DNA of 64,000 bases from Saccharomycopsis phalli (GCA_020342235.1 CP073212.1:1178001-1242000), one strand, 5' to 3'; positions 53,327 to 63,845 are shown, counted from the stretch's first letter. The notes: generated by a model from the letters alone, not told the origin. Made by a program: numbers and translations.

Positions 53327-53848
53327 GTATGGGCAAATTCATAGTGGGTTTGTAGTCGACCGTCGTCATAATGTATAAACGTCCATTCTGTAGTGTCTGG
53401 CAATGACATTACGCTGGCACCAATGTTTTAATTTTGTTGTATTCGGCGAATATTTAAGATACAGTTGATGGTATATTTTAGAAACGTCTAGAAGCAGTTG
53501 TTGATGAAATCTTGGCTGGCCACTGGATCTCATCATGCACTGAATGAATCATGTTCTTCATGTTTGGTAAAACTCAATAAGTATGCACTGAGTTGTGATT
53601 AGAAAATGCCATTGAATATTGTATAATCCACTCAAGTCTTGATATCTTGTCAATTGTAAGAATTGAGCTCCCAAGAACTTGGTCAATAGAGATTATGTAT
53701 AGTGGGAGTTATGATAGTGGGAGTTATGATAGTGGGAGTTATGATAGTGGGAGTTATGTATAGTGGGAGTTATGTATAGTGGGAGTTATGTATAATAGAG
53801 GGATTGCCTCAGTCATGCACCAATATTTGCTCAAATTCTAAGATAGTA
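53327..53848. repeat. RPN11 3' flank with 15-18 bp minisatellite
   Basis: Bases 53695-53795 hold seven or so units of TAGTGGGAGTTATGA, some with an extra GTA. The rest shows no gene. The right end is the first target duplication of SINE copy B. Confidence 0.85.
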
Positions 53849-54017
53849 CATTAATAATAATATTTATCCAAGGCCATGCTATAATAGGCCCCCAGAGGAA
53901 ATTTATGCTTTGCCGTCTATGACTAAGGATGGCTATGTAGTCGTCGAAAGAACTCTGCGACAGAAAAACATTCGACTAGAGCTAGTGAATATATAAAGTA
54001 ATGGACATTCAAAGGAC
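53849..54017 (-). mobile_element. SINE copy B, 5'-truncated
   Basis: A 169 bp SINE in reverse orientation, closely resembling copy A. Target duplications AATTCTAAGATAGTA and AATTCTAACATAGTA (53834-53848, 54018-54032) differ at one base, so it is somewhat older. The AATAATAATATTTAT tail complement is at the left. No tRNA head. Confidence 0.85.
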
Positions 54018-54032
54018 AATTCTAACATAGTA

Positions 54033-54525
54033 TATAAAGTACATTGGAATATTTCATGTAATCAGCACCAAAATATATACAACAAATAATATGCTCTTGT
54101 CCTAACTTGCAATTTCTAGTTTCTGGTGCCATTACTTCACGTACTCAATTCGTACGTCAATATTTCTCCCTGCTTCATTTCGCAATTTTACTAATTAGCT
54201 TACTCCTGCTTATATATGCCAATTCTTAATAGCTAAACTGCACCATTTACAGGCGCAACCATCGGCTATACCAAATTTAAAAAGACCAATCTTCTAAATA
54301 TACAACCATCAACCGCCAAACGTATACTTATCCTATTGAATTACGTAGAGTATCACTCGATTATCAAACAACACTACTCTTCAAGGACGACGATAACCAG
54401 ACATTCGTCTATAACCCATTTCTTGCATTACTCGCAATTCTATTGTATGATACTCTTTACACACTTCACACAGGGCTATTCTTTTTATGTCCCCGGACTC
54501 CTACAAATTCCCCACCTGATAGAAC
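54033..54525. other. VPS23 3' flank, no gene seen
   Basis: AT-rich. Overlapping short frames near 54336-54835 are chance frames, partly antisense to VPS23. Confidence 0.4.
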
Positions 54526-55662
54526 CTATATTGCGGCCACTATCTTGTTAAACAACGCCTTCTTTTCAAATTGTTCTCTTGCCAACTCCCTTGTATACTT
54601 CATAAACTGCTCCAATGTGATCCGCCCCTTGTCATGCAATTGCGTCAAGCTGTGGATAGTATCCTCGCCACTTTTGATTTCAGCCACTAGTCTGTACATT
54701 TGGTTGTACACCACGGTCTCTGCGCAAATTAGCTCATCCAATTCTGGCTCCTTCACTTGCTGGCCCATGACAGCATTGATTTCGGCGATTTTTCTCGTTA
54801 GCAACTGGTCGTTCTGTGCAATTTCCTGTAAATAGCTGGCAAGAACCCCTTTTTCATAGCTGAGAATCTGCTCAATCTGGTCCACCGCCTGGCCCAACTG
54901 CGCGAGATTGGCACTAGAGCTCTGTAAAAACGGCTGAAGCGAGGTCGAAACCTGGCCCAAGGCGTTTTGGATATCAGCAAGCTGCTTTCCCAGGCCATTT
55001 GACTCCTCGACGGTGTTTTGGTCGAGCAAATCAGGAGCCTTTTGCGGAAGCGGAGGCAAAGGTGGGGGAGTAGGCCCGGTCAAAATTGTGTTTCTGGCAG
55101 ATTGATAACGGTCAATGGCCGTTGGGGGTTCTGGAACAGGCGGAGGCGCGTTTTGTACTACAGGAGCCTGTCTTGGCTTGCCATAGACTGGGGGTTCCTT
55201 GGAGAAGCATTCTGACAAAAGAGAGCACAAGCTGGCCAAATTGCAGCCGCTATTCCACTGGTTCAAATACGGATTGTAAAACTTGCCGTTGCCGTCTATA
55301 AAATTCCCAGGCTGGATCATCATGTCTTGGGTCGGCGTGACAAACACCATCGGAGGTAGCAGGGGGTATTGCTTTGGAATCCAGATTTCCACGGGAATTC
55401 GGTATGTAGCTCCCTGGAAATACGACGGGACGGTGCCATGGATCGACAAGAGAAGCTCAGAGACCCCAGTTTCGCTGGTGTATATTTTGGTCCGCACTTT
55501 CAATGTCGGGTACGACTGGAGGGCAAAAGCCACGTCCTGGTATGTATGTTGGACATTTATATATTCCTAGAGTTAGAGGAGTGTGTTTTGAGTGGCTATA
55601 GCACAACTTACTGGCTTTAGGACTTTATATAGCCATTGTAGCCACTCTTTTGAGACTGCCAT
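54526..55662 (-). CDS. VPS23: Vps23/TSG101, ESCRT-I subunit (two exons)
   Basis: Vps23 recognises ubiquitinated cargo at endosomes as part of ESCRT-I. Exon 1 (55662-55612) encodes MAVSKEWLQWLYKVLKP; the 45 nt intron starts GTAAGT and ends CTCTAACTCTAG; exon 2 is 55566-54526. Joined, they give a complete UEV domain (about 1-145: WLYKVLKP, QSYPTLKVRTKIY, YRIPVEIWIPKQYPLLPPMVFV, YNPYLNQW). Next come a Pro-rich linker with PPPVPEPP and PTPPPLPPLP, a coiled coil (about 200-290) and a steadiness box (TIHSLTQLHDKGRITLEQF ... LAREQFEKKALFNKI). 363 residues, near the yeast length. The unspliced frame alone would start within the UEV domain. Confidence 0.95.
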
Positions 55663-55871
55663 TGAGGTGACAATCCGGAATTTGATCCGCCCAATTGGTG
55701 TGAGTGGCATGTAGATACTGCAAATAGTAGAGGAGACGGAGTATAAATGGTGTAGTGAGGTATAAATGGTAATGAGGTTGTAATGGAGTAGTGGAGATAT
55801 ATATCATAGCTATAAATGGCAGTGAGGTTGTAAATGGCGGCTATAAATGAGAGTGACATACAATCTGATAA

Positions 55872-56180
55872 GGGGTTGTCACCTTTGGCGCAGTTGTTTA
55901 TCCCGCCTGATAGGAAGGCACCATCACGGGTTCAATTCGATGCTTAGTGACAACCCTACGGCAGGCTACCGAGTTAGTACCCGTGGCGAAACCTCACAGC
56001 CTGTCCCATGCACAAATTACCAGCACAACTACCAAATCCCGCTTGGAGTTTTTCTACCCACTTGAAGGGTTTTCTCTGAGCAACATATATAGCGGCGCCG
56101 TCCCTAGTCTTAGACGGTGAAATATCAATCTCTCTGGAGCCAAAGTATAGCTATAGCCTTAAATAAAATAATAATAATAA
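55872..56180 (+). mobile_element. SINE copy D, full-length with tRNA-like head
   Basis: A 309 bp SINE flanked by perfect 13 bp duplications TACAATCTGATAA (55859-55871, 56181-56193). Its head (55875-55954) is tRNA-like: a perfect 7 bp acceptor stem GTTGTCA/TGACAAC, an A box TGGCGCAGTTG at 55886 and a B box GGTTCAATTCG at 55929. The body contains GCCGTCCCTAGTC and TATAGC blocks shared with the other copies and ends in (TAA)n. Intact duplications and Pol III boxes suggest a recent insertion. It lies upstream of VPS23. Confidence 0.9.
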
Positions 56181-56193
56181 TACAATCTGATAA

Positions 56194-57575
56194 TAGCTTG
56201 TACGATAATCCATCTACATGAGCTATGCAATTTTAAATCTTTTCAAAATCTGCAGTCAAGCAAATATAGGTGAGCCAGTGGTTAAGAGCAGTAAATGTTT
56301 AGACTAGTGTGATTCCATATTACTCGAAATTCACCTAGCTAATAAAGACTTGTATCACTCATTGGCAATACTAGTATAAAGGCCAGTCTAGGCCGCCAGT
56401 TGCACAGCTATGTATTTGTAGCCTGGTTTTGTCCCTCTTTAGTAATATAAATGAGACTGTTTCATCGACAGTCATTGGAATACGGTAGTCTTTCAGTTTC
56501 CTACATTTATGAACCAGAGCCATTATGCTGATATGTTCAAGACCTGCGCACTGTCTCTGGGCACTGTGAATATCAAAGCAACTCTTTGAGAATACCCGAC
56601 ATCAAACAGGTCGTTTTGATCCAACTAATCTTGATGTATGTCGATAGAAAGTAGACCCAGGAAACCCACTTTATGAGCACGCAGTATAGTGTTGAATTAA
56701 AAACCAAGAGTAATATTCATACTCTGTGATTCAAGAGGCTTGGAACTCGACATTGGCGTAACATACCAAGGATACTCAAAGAAGTCACTCAAAGAAGTCA
56801 CATTAGGCTAAAATGATACACCAAGCCCGAGCAAAAGGCCCATTACTGGCCATCCCTGCTCCAGAAAACCCCGAGTCCAAACCAGATAAACAAGAGCCAA
56901 CTGGTAAATGGCAAAAACTAGTGGAAAAGTCCCGCATCAAGACTCTGATTAATGCAAGCTGTGACCCATCTGAGACAGAGATATCAAATCGTTTACTGGA
57001 GCCTGGTATAGCTAAACTGCAAATGAGCATTATTTGTAAATTTATGTGATACATTTCTTTCCTGTAGCTACATTAATCCGTTGGTTTCTCAAATGCTTCT
57101 TGGTTACGTATAATTTCCGCATCTTTCCGATACTTGCGGTAGTCCTTTATCAATTGTGTTTGTCGTTTGATGCTTGTGCTTCTTTCTTTTATTACTGTGC
57201 TTTATTTCTTTCTGAAACTGCTGTCTTTGTAGATAAGACATAATCCCAATAGGTCTTAATTCTGCTACTCTGTATAAACAACTAGAAAGTCTCAAGACAG
57301 TACGACTTGTATAATCAGCAATTGGTGGTTTCAAAGTAAATCTCAGTATACATCATTTGTAGGCTATGACTTGCAGGTGTGAACCATACGACGCTTTCAG
57401 CATCAGAAGCAGCAAACATACAATAAGACCTAGGCATGACTAGCGAAGATCAAATCACCAGTCTGTGAGAATACATTACAACGACTAATGTCAAGGATGA
57501 ATTTCCTAGCACTACACGGTTCGTGATTGCATATTACATGTTGTCAAATGTCTAGTATTTAATACACAAGATCCC
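56194..57575. other. Intergenic between SINE D and NOP56
   Basis: The best frame (56813-57049, + strand, 78 codons) starts MIHQARAKGPLLAIPAPE and reads like protein for about 60 residues (TGKWQKLVEKSRIKTLINAS), but no family is recognised. It could be a decayed gene or element fragment. Otherwise AT-rich, nothing supported. Confidence 0.35.
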
Positions 57576-59072
57576 TCATTTGCTACTCTTCTTCTTCTTC
57601 TTTGGACTCTCTCCTGCATCGCTCTTTCTCTTCTTGTCCTTCTTGTCCTTCTTCTCTTTCTTTTCCTTCTTTTCTTTCTTCTCTTTCTTGTCCTTCTTTT
57701 CCTTTTTCTCCTTCTTTTCCTTCTTCTCCTCGGTCATGGTCACATCTTCATCGCCATCTTCATCGTCATCAAGCCCAGCCATCTTCATGGCCTCGCTCAT
57801 AGCCTCGGCGTTTTTGATTGGAGCCTTGCCGGTGTCGTAAAACTCCAAGCGGTCCTCGACCTGCTTCTTCATCACCTTACCAAACGCGTTGTTTGGCTCG
57901 TCGGAGTAGTTGTCGATTCTCGAAGCAATCGAACATTTGTTGGCAAGGTATCTCGAGATCCGGCCCTTGTTCTTGGAATTGGCCTTGCCAATGAACGACG
58001 AGTGATAGATCAAGCCGTACTTTGGAGTGTTGCCCTTGGTCTTCAAAGCCCGGAACAACGCCTTCTCGGCTCCAAGAATCTGCACCGTAGACGCAGCCTG
58101 CTTCGACAAGTTGGTAAGCGAGCCCGCATGGCTAATCAACCGCGCACCAATGACCTCACCAATCAACTCAGACAAGTTAGGGGCCACAGTGTGCATTTTG
58201 TCGGTCAAGTAGCCGTACAACTGCCGCCGGTAGTCGGATATGCTCACCACGCGCTCGGCAAACGTCAAGACGTTTTCCATGTCCTGTTCGCTGATATCCT
58301 GTCCCATGGAGATTCTCGCGGCGTCTATCACCGACTGGGCAACAGCAGCGTCGTCGCTTAAAATGCTGGTGAGCTCATGAAGCGACTCGTCGTCGATCGA
58401 AGCTTTATCCTTGATGTGCAACACCAATTTGGCAAACGAGTAGTTGTCCGGCACAAGTTTGGCCAATTCCGGGAAATGCCAGCCGTACCACTCCTTGCAG
58501 CGCATTGCAAACGTATTTATGTCCTTGTCCAACTGGTCCAACAACGCAATGGCCTGGATGATATGGTTGTCGTTCTTTTGTACCAGGAACTTGACCTTGG
58601 CCCGCGAGTAAGCATGGCCCAATCCCAATTGCGCTCGCTCGAGATCTCCGTCTTGCAAGTCCTTGAGCAACTTGCCAGAGTGCAACCGCACTGCCCGGAG
58701 CAAGTCCTGTGCAATGTCGTTGGAGATACAGTCAATATAGCCAAACGACTCCTTGATGGACGGCCCCAAGTTCTTATCGGAAATCGCAAGTGACACTTGC
58801 TTCTTCTTGGCCTTTGGCACATTCAATTCAATGACAGACTTCAAGTAGTCCGACACAAGCCCCTCGGAAATATCATTGGCGTTCTCAAGTGCCTCGGCGG
58901 CTCCCTTGAATGGCGCAAACGACACAAGGTCAACCATCTTGGAAAACTTGCCAAGATCATTGTATTGGGCCTGCACTTCCTTCAAGTCCGCCGAGACGTC
59001 GTCCGGCTGGATCTTTACCTTGAATATCGCATACCCGGTCGGCTCCTCAAAGAGAAGGTAATCAATAGCCAT
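57576..59072 (-). CDS. NOP56: Nop56, box C/D snoRNP core protein
   Basis: Nop56 (Sik1) pairs with Nop58 and fibrillarin to 2'-O-methylate rRNA in the nucleolus. The start at 59072 (MAIDYLLFEEPTGYAIFKVK) is the conserved one; the open frame extends 63 codons upstream into non-conserved sequence overlapping the TPK promoter. The 498-residue product has the NOP5NT domain (about 1-70), a coiled coil, and the Nop domain (PNLSELIGEVIGARLISHAGSL, GAEKALFRALKTKGNTPKYGLIYHS). The C-terminal KKEKKEKKDKKE tail, coded by short repeats, is typical. Divergent from the PKA gene. Confidence 0.97.
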   Translation of the reverse strand: MAIDYLLFEEPTGYAIFKVKIQPDDVSADLKEVQAQYNDLGKFSKMVDLVSFAPFKGAAEALENANDISEGLVSDYLKSVIELNVPKAKKKQVSLAISDKNLGPSIKESFGYIDCISNDIAQDLLRAVRLHSGKLLKDLQDGDLERAQLGLGHAYSRAKVKFLVQKNDNHIIQAIALLDQLDKDINTFAMRCKEWYGWHFPELAKLVPDNYSFAKLVLHIKDKASIDDESLHELTSILSDDAAVAQSVIDAARISMGQDISEQDMENVLTFAERVVSISDYRRQLYGYLTDKMHTVAPNLSELIGEVIGARLISHAGSLTNLSKQAASTVQILGAEKALFRALKTKGNTPKYGLIYHSSFIGKANSKNKGRISRYLANKCSIASRIDNYSDEPNNAFGKVMKKQVEDRLEFYDTGKAPIKNAEAMSEAMKMAGLDDDEDGDEDVTMTEEKKEKKEKKEKKDKKEKKEKKEKKEKKDKKDKKRKSDAGESPKKKKKSSK

Positions 59073-59154
59073 GGTATATAGTGTATCTTGTGTGGACGCC
59101 CAAACAAAAAAAAAATTTTTCTCTGCTCTTCCTCGGGGCTCATACCGTACCTTA

Positions 59155-59176
59155 TCACGTGAAATATCACCACGTG
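59155..59176. promoter_or_regulatory. Paired CACGTG sites between NOP56 and PKA genes
   Basis: TCACGTG (59155-59161) and CACGTG (59171-59176) lie 10 bases apart in the 250-base divergent promoter. They are candidate Cbf1 or other bHLH sites controlling either gene. Function is inferred from the motif only. Confidence 0.45.
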
Positions 59177-59324
59177 CACAGCTTAGATGTTCGGGCGTGC
59201 CGGGTAATATCATACGCCTTGACATGAGTGACTCCCTGAATAGTTTCCTGAAGCAAGCCATCGCTTATTTTAAGCAGCAGCATATATTCGCGCACCAATT
59301 GGCTGAGAGCAGCACACAAGCAGT

Positions 59325-60335
59325 ATGAGCGACCAGTCTGAGAGCAAACTTCCCCAGGTTCTGGCCAGAACCAAGGGCAAGTACTCGTTGAATGACTTCC
59401 ACATTCTCCGGACCTTGGGCACTGGTCTGTTTGGACGGGTCCATCTAGTGAGGCTGGTTCACAATGGCCGGTTCTACGCGATGAAGGCGTTGCGCAAGTC
59501 TCAGGTTGTGAAAATGAAACAGGTTGAGCATACAAACGACGAGCGGCGGATGTTGAAGATTGTGGAGAACCCGTTTGTGACGCGGATGTGGGGCACGTTC
59601 CAGGACGTGAAGCACGTGTTTATGATCATGGACTACATCGAGGGCGGCGAATTGTTCCTGTTGCTCCGAAAATCCACCAAGTTTCCCAACCCCGTGGCCA
59701 AGTTTTATGCCGCTGAGGTGTGCCTTGCTTTGGAGTACTTGCACCTCCACAATATCATCTACCGTGACTTGAAGCCCGAAAACATCTTGCTTGACAAAAA
59801 CGGACACATCAAAATAACCGACTTTGGCTTCGCCAAGGAAGTCCCTGACGTCACCTACACTCTCTGTGGTACCCCAGATTACATTGCTCCAGAAGTGGTG
59901 GCCACTAAACCATACAACAAGTCGGTCGACTGGTGGTCCTTTGGCATTTTGATTTTCGAAATGCTAGCGGGTTACACGCCCTTTTGCGACCCGTCCCCCA
60001 TGAAGACTTATGAGAACATCTTAGCGGGTCACGTGAAGTACCCGTCGTTCTTCCATCCCGACGTCTTGGACTTGCTACAGAATCTCATCACGCCAGACTT
60101 GTCTAAGCGGCTTGGTAATCTCCAAGGGGGAACCGAGGACGTAAAGTGTCATCCGTGGTTCTCAGAAGTTGTCTGGGAGAGACTCTACAACCGTGATATT
60201 GAAACCCCCTATGAGCCTCCGATCCAGAGCGGAGTGGGTGATACCAGTCAGTTTGACAAGTATCCGGAGGAGGAGCTTAACTATGGCGTGAACCAGGGGG
60301 TTGATCAGTATGCCCGAGATTTTGAGGAGTTTTAA
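59325..60335 (+). CDS. TPK: cAMP-dependent protein kinase catalytic subunit
   Basis: This is the PKA catalytic subunit, which carries the glucose/cAMP signal. The 336-residue product has the AGC-kinase landmarks: Gly loop GTG-x-FGRV (33-39), AMKALRK (catalytic Lys), [10 protein letters not shown] (about 143-152), DFGFA (about 166), activation-loop [10 protein letters not shown], and a C-terminal tail ending in FEEF, the hydrophobic motif. Three CTG codons (59427, 59454, 59658) fall at positions that are Ser in S. cerevisiae Tpk proteins: GTG-S-FGRV, IR-S-RHNG and ELF-S-LLRK. These are prime evidence for CUG=Ser. Which Tpk paralogue it is, if there are several, is not known; TPK here names the family. 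Confidence 0.96.
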   Translation: MSDQSESKLPQVLARTKGKYSLNDFHILRTLGTGLFGRVHLVRLVHNGRFYAMKALRKSQVVKMKQVEHTNDERRMLKIVENPFVTRMWGTFQDVKHVFMIMDYIEGGELFLLLRKSTKFPNPVAKFYAAEVCLALEYLHLHNIIYRDLKPENILLDKNGHIKITDFGFAKEVPDVTYTLCGTPDYIAPEVVATKPYNKSVDWWSFGILIFEMLAGYTPFCDPSPMKTYENILAGHVKYPSFFHPDVLDLLQNLITPDLSKRLGNLQGGTEDVKCHPWFSEVVWERLYNRDIETPYEPPIQSGVGDTSQFDKYPEEELNYGVNQGVDQYARDFEEF

Positions 60336-62124
60336 TAACAAAGGGGAGATTTGGAATGTGATATGAGGAATGTACTATGAAGAATTAATAAAAGAGATGC
60401 ACTGTGAAATGTACAATGAAGAATTAATAAAAGAAATGCACTGTGAAATGTATAATGAAGAATTAATATAAGAAATGCACTATGAAATGTACTATCAAGA
60501 AATTATTATAAGAAATGCACTGTGAAATGTACAATGAGGAAGTATAATATGGAGAGATGGCTATGCAGAAATGCACAAGAAATGTACAAGAAATGTACCA
60601 AGCAATGTACCAAGAAATATACTATGAAAACATAACAAGAGATGTACTATGAAGAGGTGTATGAGGAACTAAGATGGGCGAGGATGATCAAAATGGAAAG
60701 TCTGACGTATATTTGAAACTAGCCTTTTGATAGCAGATGGCAAATCGTATTGCAACTACTTGGTATATCTGTCATGGCGCATGCAATAACCAGGAAATCA
60801 AAACAATTGTCCCGAATCCATATAAATACACACTTGCTATACTATATATCCATGTCAAACTGAGGTTAGAATACACTACCAAGCCCATCTATGACGCCTC
60901 GCCCATCTTTGACGAAGTTATTTGTATAAATGAAACAATGATGTGAATGGTCCAGTAGCCCAAATCTAGTGCTTATCTTGAATTAGTATCCCAAATCCTA
61001 TGCTTATCTTGAATTAGTATCCCAAATCCTATGCTTATCTTGAATTAGTATCCCAAATCCTATGCTTATCTTGAATTAGTATCCCAAATCCTATGTCCTG
61101 AAATGTTTCAGTATCCCAAACCTAATATGGTCGGCTCAAATTGGTTTGCATACAACGCACGACTCTAGTAGACTAAATTCATAATCCATTGTTTCACGGA
61201 GTTGTGCATGGCAAGGTAGCAATCATGTAAAATATTGCTCTGCAATTCTTGATAAATTGCTCATCTAGCTGGATTAGTCATTTAAAAATCGCAAAGCATA
61301 AACACCAACTTTAAAAGTCGACTCTTACATCAACACTGATGTAACAGGCTCCTGCAGAAAAATTATATATACGAAATTCACAATCCCAATAGCGGGTGTG
61401 ATTATGAGTCTGTCCATGGAGGGATTCAAAAGAATTGATTAAAAGTTGTGGTATTTTACACGAATCTTGAAAAGTCAGTAGAGTGAGGATTTAGAAAATG
61501 AGATTTGGACCAGAGTCGAGAATCATACTGAACGCTGAATCATACTGAACGTTGAATCATACTGAACGTTGACTAATATATCCAGCTATTTGAGCTGAAC
61601 AATATCACATATCCATTAATCTAATTAATCACATATCCACAATTATCTAATTCATCACTATCAAAATTCATGCCTCGGTGGTACCTCACAGGGCACATAA
61701 TCCAATACAGGTGAAGTTTGATTACTTACAGAATGAAAATCATGCGTAGTCAATGTCAGCAATTATTATTTGCATAGATGATAAAATATACATAGAACCA
61801 AGATCAAGCTGACTGTAAAAATAATTGGAACCAACACCAGTGACCCACTCTTTAATGTGAGTGTCTATACTCACCGAGTCGATTCCTCCCTGTCCTTGTG
61901 AAGTTTTCCAAGTCTCGATATTTTGGTTCACTTGAGCCGTTTTTTCAACTTTTTCCACTTGAATCAATCCATTTTACTGGATCAATCCATTTTACTAGAT
62001 CAATCCATTTCACTGAATCAATCCATTTCACTGAATCAATCCATTTCACTGAATCAATCCATTTCACTGAATCCATTTCACTGAATCAATCCATTTCACT
62101 GAATCATATCCGAATCAATCCATT
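60336..62124. repeat. Repeat-rich region between TPK and BRL1
   Basis: Convergent flank, nearly all repeats: a unit of about 39 bp (GAAATGTACAATGAAG type) at about 60365-60640; a 31 bp unit (TCCCAAATCCTATGC type), four copies at about 60957-61100; GAATCATACTGAACGTT (17 bp, three copies) at about 61527-61575; and TCAATCCATTTCACTGAA (15-18 bp, about eight copies) at 61970-62115. No gene is supported. Confidence 0.85.
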
Positions 62125-63354
62125 TCACTTGAACCTCTCTCGTTTCCTTCTCATGGCTCTTAGACTCGGACTAAGCTTCGGAGTAAGCCTCAAGGGAGAA
62201 GATCCCACCAACGACGAATTAAACACCGACTTTCGATAAGGCGTTCCGTCACCGTCGTCGGTCAAAAACGACGAGCTCATGAGCGGGGGAGAGGAGTCTG
62301 TAAGGAGTTTATTAGGGCTCTTTTGCGGCGACTTGTCGTATTCTGTATGTGCCAAATTCTTATGCCGGTAGCTGTCAAAGATTGCGTTGTTCAATATCAA
62401 GGAACCAACAATGCCCACGGTAAAGAAGATGATACTCTTCCATGAGATTGGTTTGATAAACCCATTGATGATCTCAGCAAACGTCTCAGCACCGATTTTA
62501 GCTCTTCCCACCACCTTGGGATCGCGGCTCATGCACTTTTCCCAGGTCATACACGAGACTTCCAAAGCAGGTACTCGTTTCTCTGGAGAACAGTGGTTGC
62601 GCTCGTACTCACGTGCACACAATGCAATTTCCTGGGTGATTTCAATGAGCTGGGTGTCGATTTTGTTGTTGATGTCGGTGCGGATCGTCAAGAGGAAGAT
62701 GCTGATGAAGTATAGTACCACGGATATGAGGAGAAGGTTCACAAGTAGCTGGAGGTACAACGAAATGACAAACGGGATCTGCGGATCGACAAATACCCTC
62801 TTAAAAAGCGGCACTGTTTCCTTGGTCTCGACGTCCTGGACATATTCGCGGTAGCTTGGTTCGTCCCGCGGCGAATACACGGTCTTTTGCTTGGAAAACA
62901 ACACCGATGCGGTCATGACCGGATTCACTGTTCCGTCGGAAATCGCTTGTTGGATTTCCGGATGCGTCCGGAGCGTGTTGCTGGACAAGTTGAGGCGGTG
63001 CGGCGAGTTTTTCAAAATCAGCTGTGGCGTGTTCCTCAAGTTGGGGCGTAACTGCAACTTGTGGTTATTTTTCGTGTCAATGTCCGCCTTCAGCTGGCGA
63101 AGCTTGCTCAAAATCCTGCTATTCCGCTCGCCACTCGTCTCGTTCATCACTTTCATCACACTGCTATCCTCAGTCCAGTCGTCGTCGAGCACAGACCCGT
63201 ACTTTATCTGGCCAAACGTCTCGCCAACAAGCGCCTTTTTCTTGGTCGATACATAGTCGTCTGCCGTGATTCCTTTGCTCGCGTCGTCGAGCTTGATGGG
63301 CGTGAACGACGAAACGTTGTGGATCGAGCCACCCGAATCATTGTATAAGCTCAT
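62125..63354 (-). CDS. Brl1/Brr6-family nuclear envelope protein
   Basis: Brr6 and Brl1 are paired membrane proteins of the nuclear envelope needed for nuclear pore complex assembly and lipid balance. The 409-residue product has the family core: a hydrophobic segment (FVISLYLQLLVNLLLISVVLYF, about 195-225), a lumenal stretch with paired Cys (CAREYERNHCSPEKR and SCMTWEKCMSRDP), and a second membrane segment (SIIFFTVGIVGSLILNN, about 307-325). A long polar N-terminus and a basic Ser-rich tail are more like Brl1, but the two cannot be separated with certainty. The stop lies directly next to a minisatellite. Confidence 0.92.
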   Translation of the reverse strand: MSLYNDSGGSIHNVSSFTPIKLDDASKGITADDYVSTKKKALVGETFGQIKYGSVLDDDWTEDSSVMKVMNETSGERNSRILSKLRQLKADIDTKNNHKLQLRPNLRNTPQLILKNSPHRLNLSSNTLRTHPEIQQAISDGTVNPVMTASVLFSKQKTVYSPRDEPSYREYVQDVETKETVPLFKRVFVDPQIPFVISLYLQLLVNLLLISVVLYFISIFLLTIRTDINNKIDTQLIEITQEIALCAREYERNHCSPEKRVPALEVSCMTWEKCMSRDPKVVGRAKIGAETFAEIINGFIKPISWKSIIFFTVGIVGSLILNNAIFDSYRHKNLAHTEYDKSPQKSPNKLLTDSSPPLMSSSFLTDDGDGTPYRKSVFNSSLVGSSPLRLTPKLSPSLRAMRRKRERFK

Positions 63355-63409
63355 ACAAAGGATGGAGAGATTTGGTTTGCAAACATAAACAGCTGACTAA
63401 TACGGCGGG

Positions 63410-63485
63410 AATACTGACTAATGAATATGAAATGCTGACTAATGAAATGATGACTAATGAAATGATGACTAATGAAATGTAACAT
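63410..63485. repeat. 15 bp tandem repeat upstream of BRL1
   Basis: Units of ATGACTAATGAAATG, about four copies, with diverged edges. It falls about 60 bases upstream of the BRL1 start codon. Confidence 0.88.
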
Positions 63486-63744
63486 ACTGACTAATCGGCA
63501 TGGGTTGTACAGCCTAGTGGTTTTAATGTGTAGTTTGATGGTGGTATATTCAAGTTGATGTAGTTTGTATATTACATTTGACAATTGATAGGTCATTGTT
63601 TAACCATCTTGTAACATCTTGTTTGGCCAGTTGGTGACATAAATCATTTCCTGTGAACATATATATACAGTTTGGTGGTTGAGGTTAGTATCGATAGTCA
63701 ATTCTAATGATTCTCTTGATCTTCATGGTAATTAATTGTACATC

Positions 63745-63845
63745 TTTCCTTGTCCTGTAGATTGTTTCTTGTCCTGTAGATTGTTTCTTGTCCTGTAGAT
63801 TGTTTCTTGTCCTGTAGATTGTTTCTTGTCCTGTAGATTGTTCCT
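63745..63845. repeat. 19 bp minisatellite
   Basis: Five tandem copies of TGTCCTGTAGATTGTTTCT. The remaining bases to 64000 show no gene. Confidence 0.93.

Noticed and set aside
60957-61100. Regular 31 bp repeats resembling a CRISPR array
   Set aside because: Units are directly adjacent with no unique spacers, and the window is eukaryotic; it is a minisatellite.
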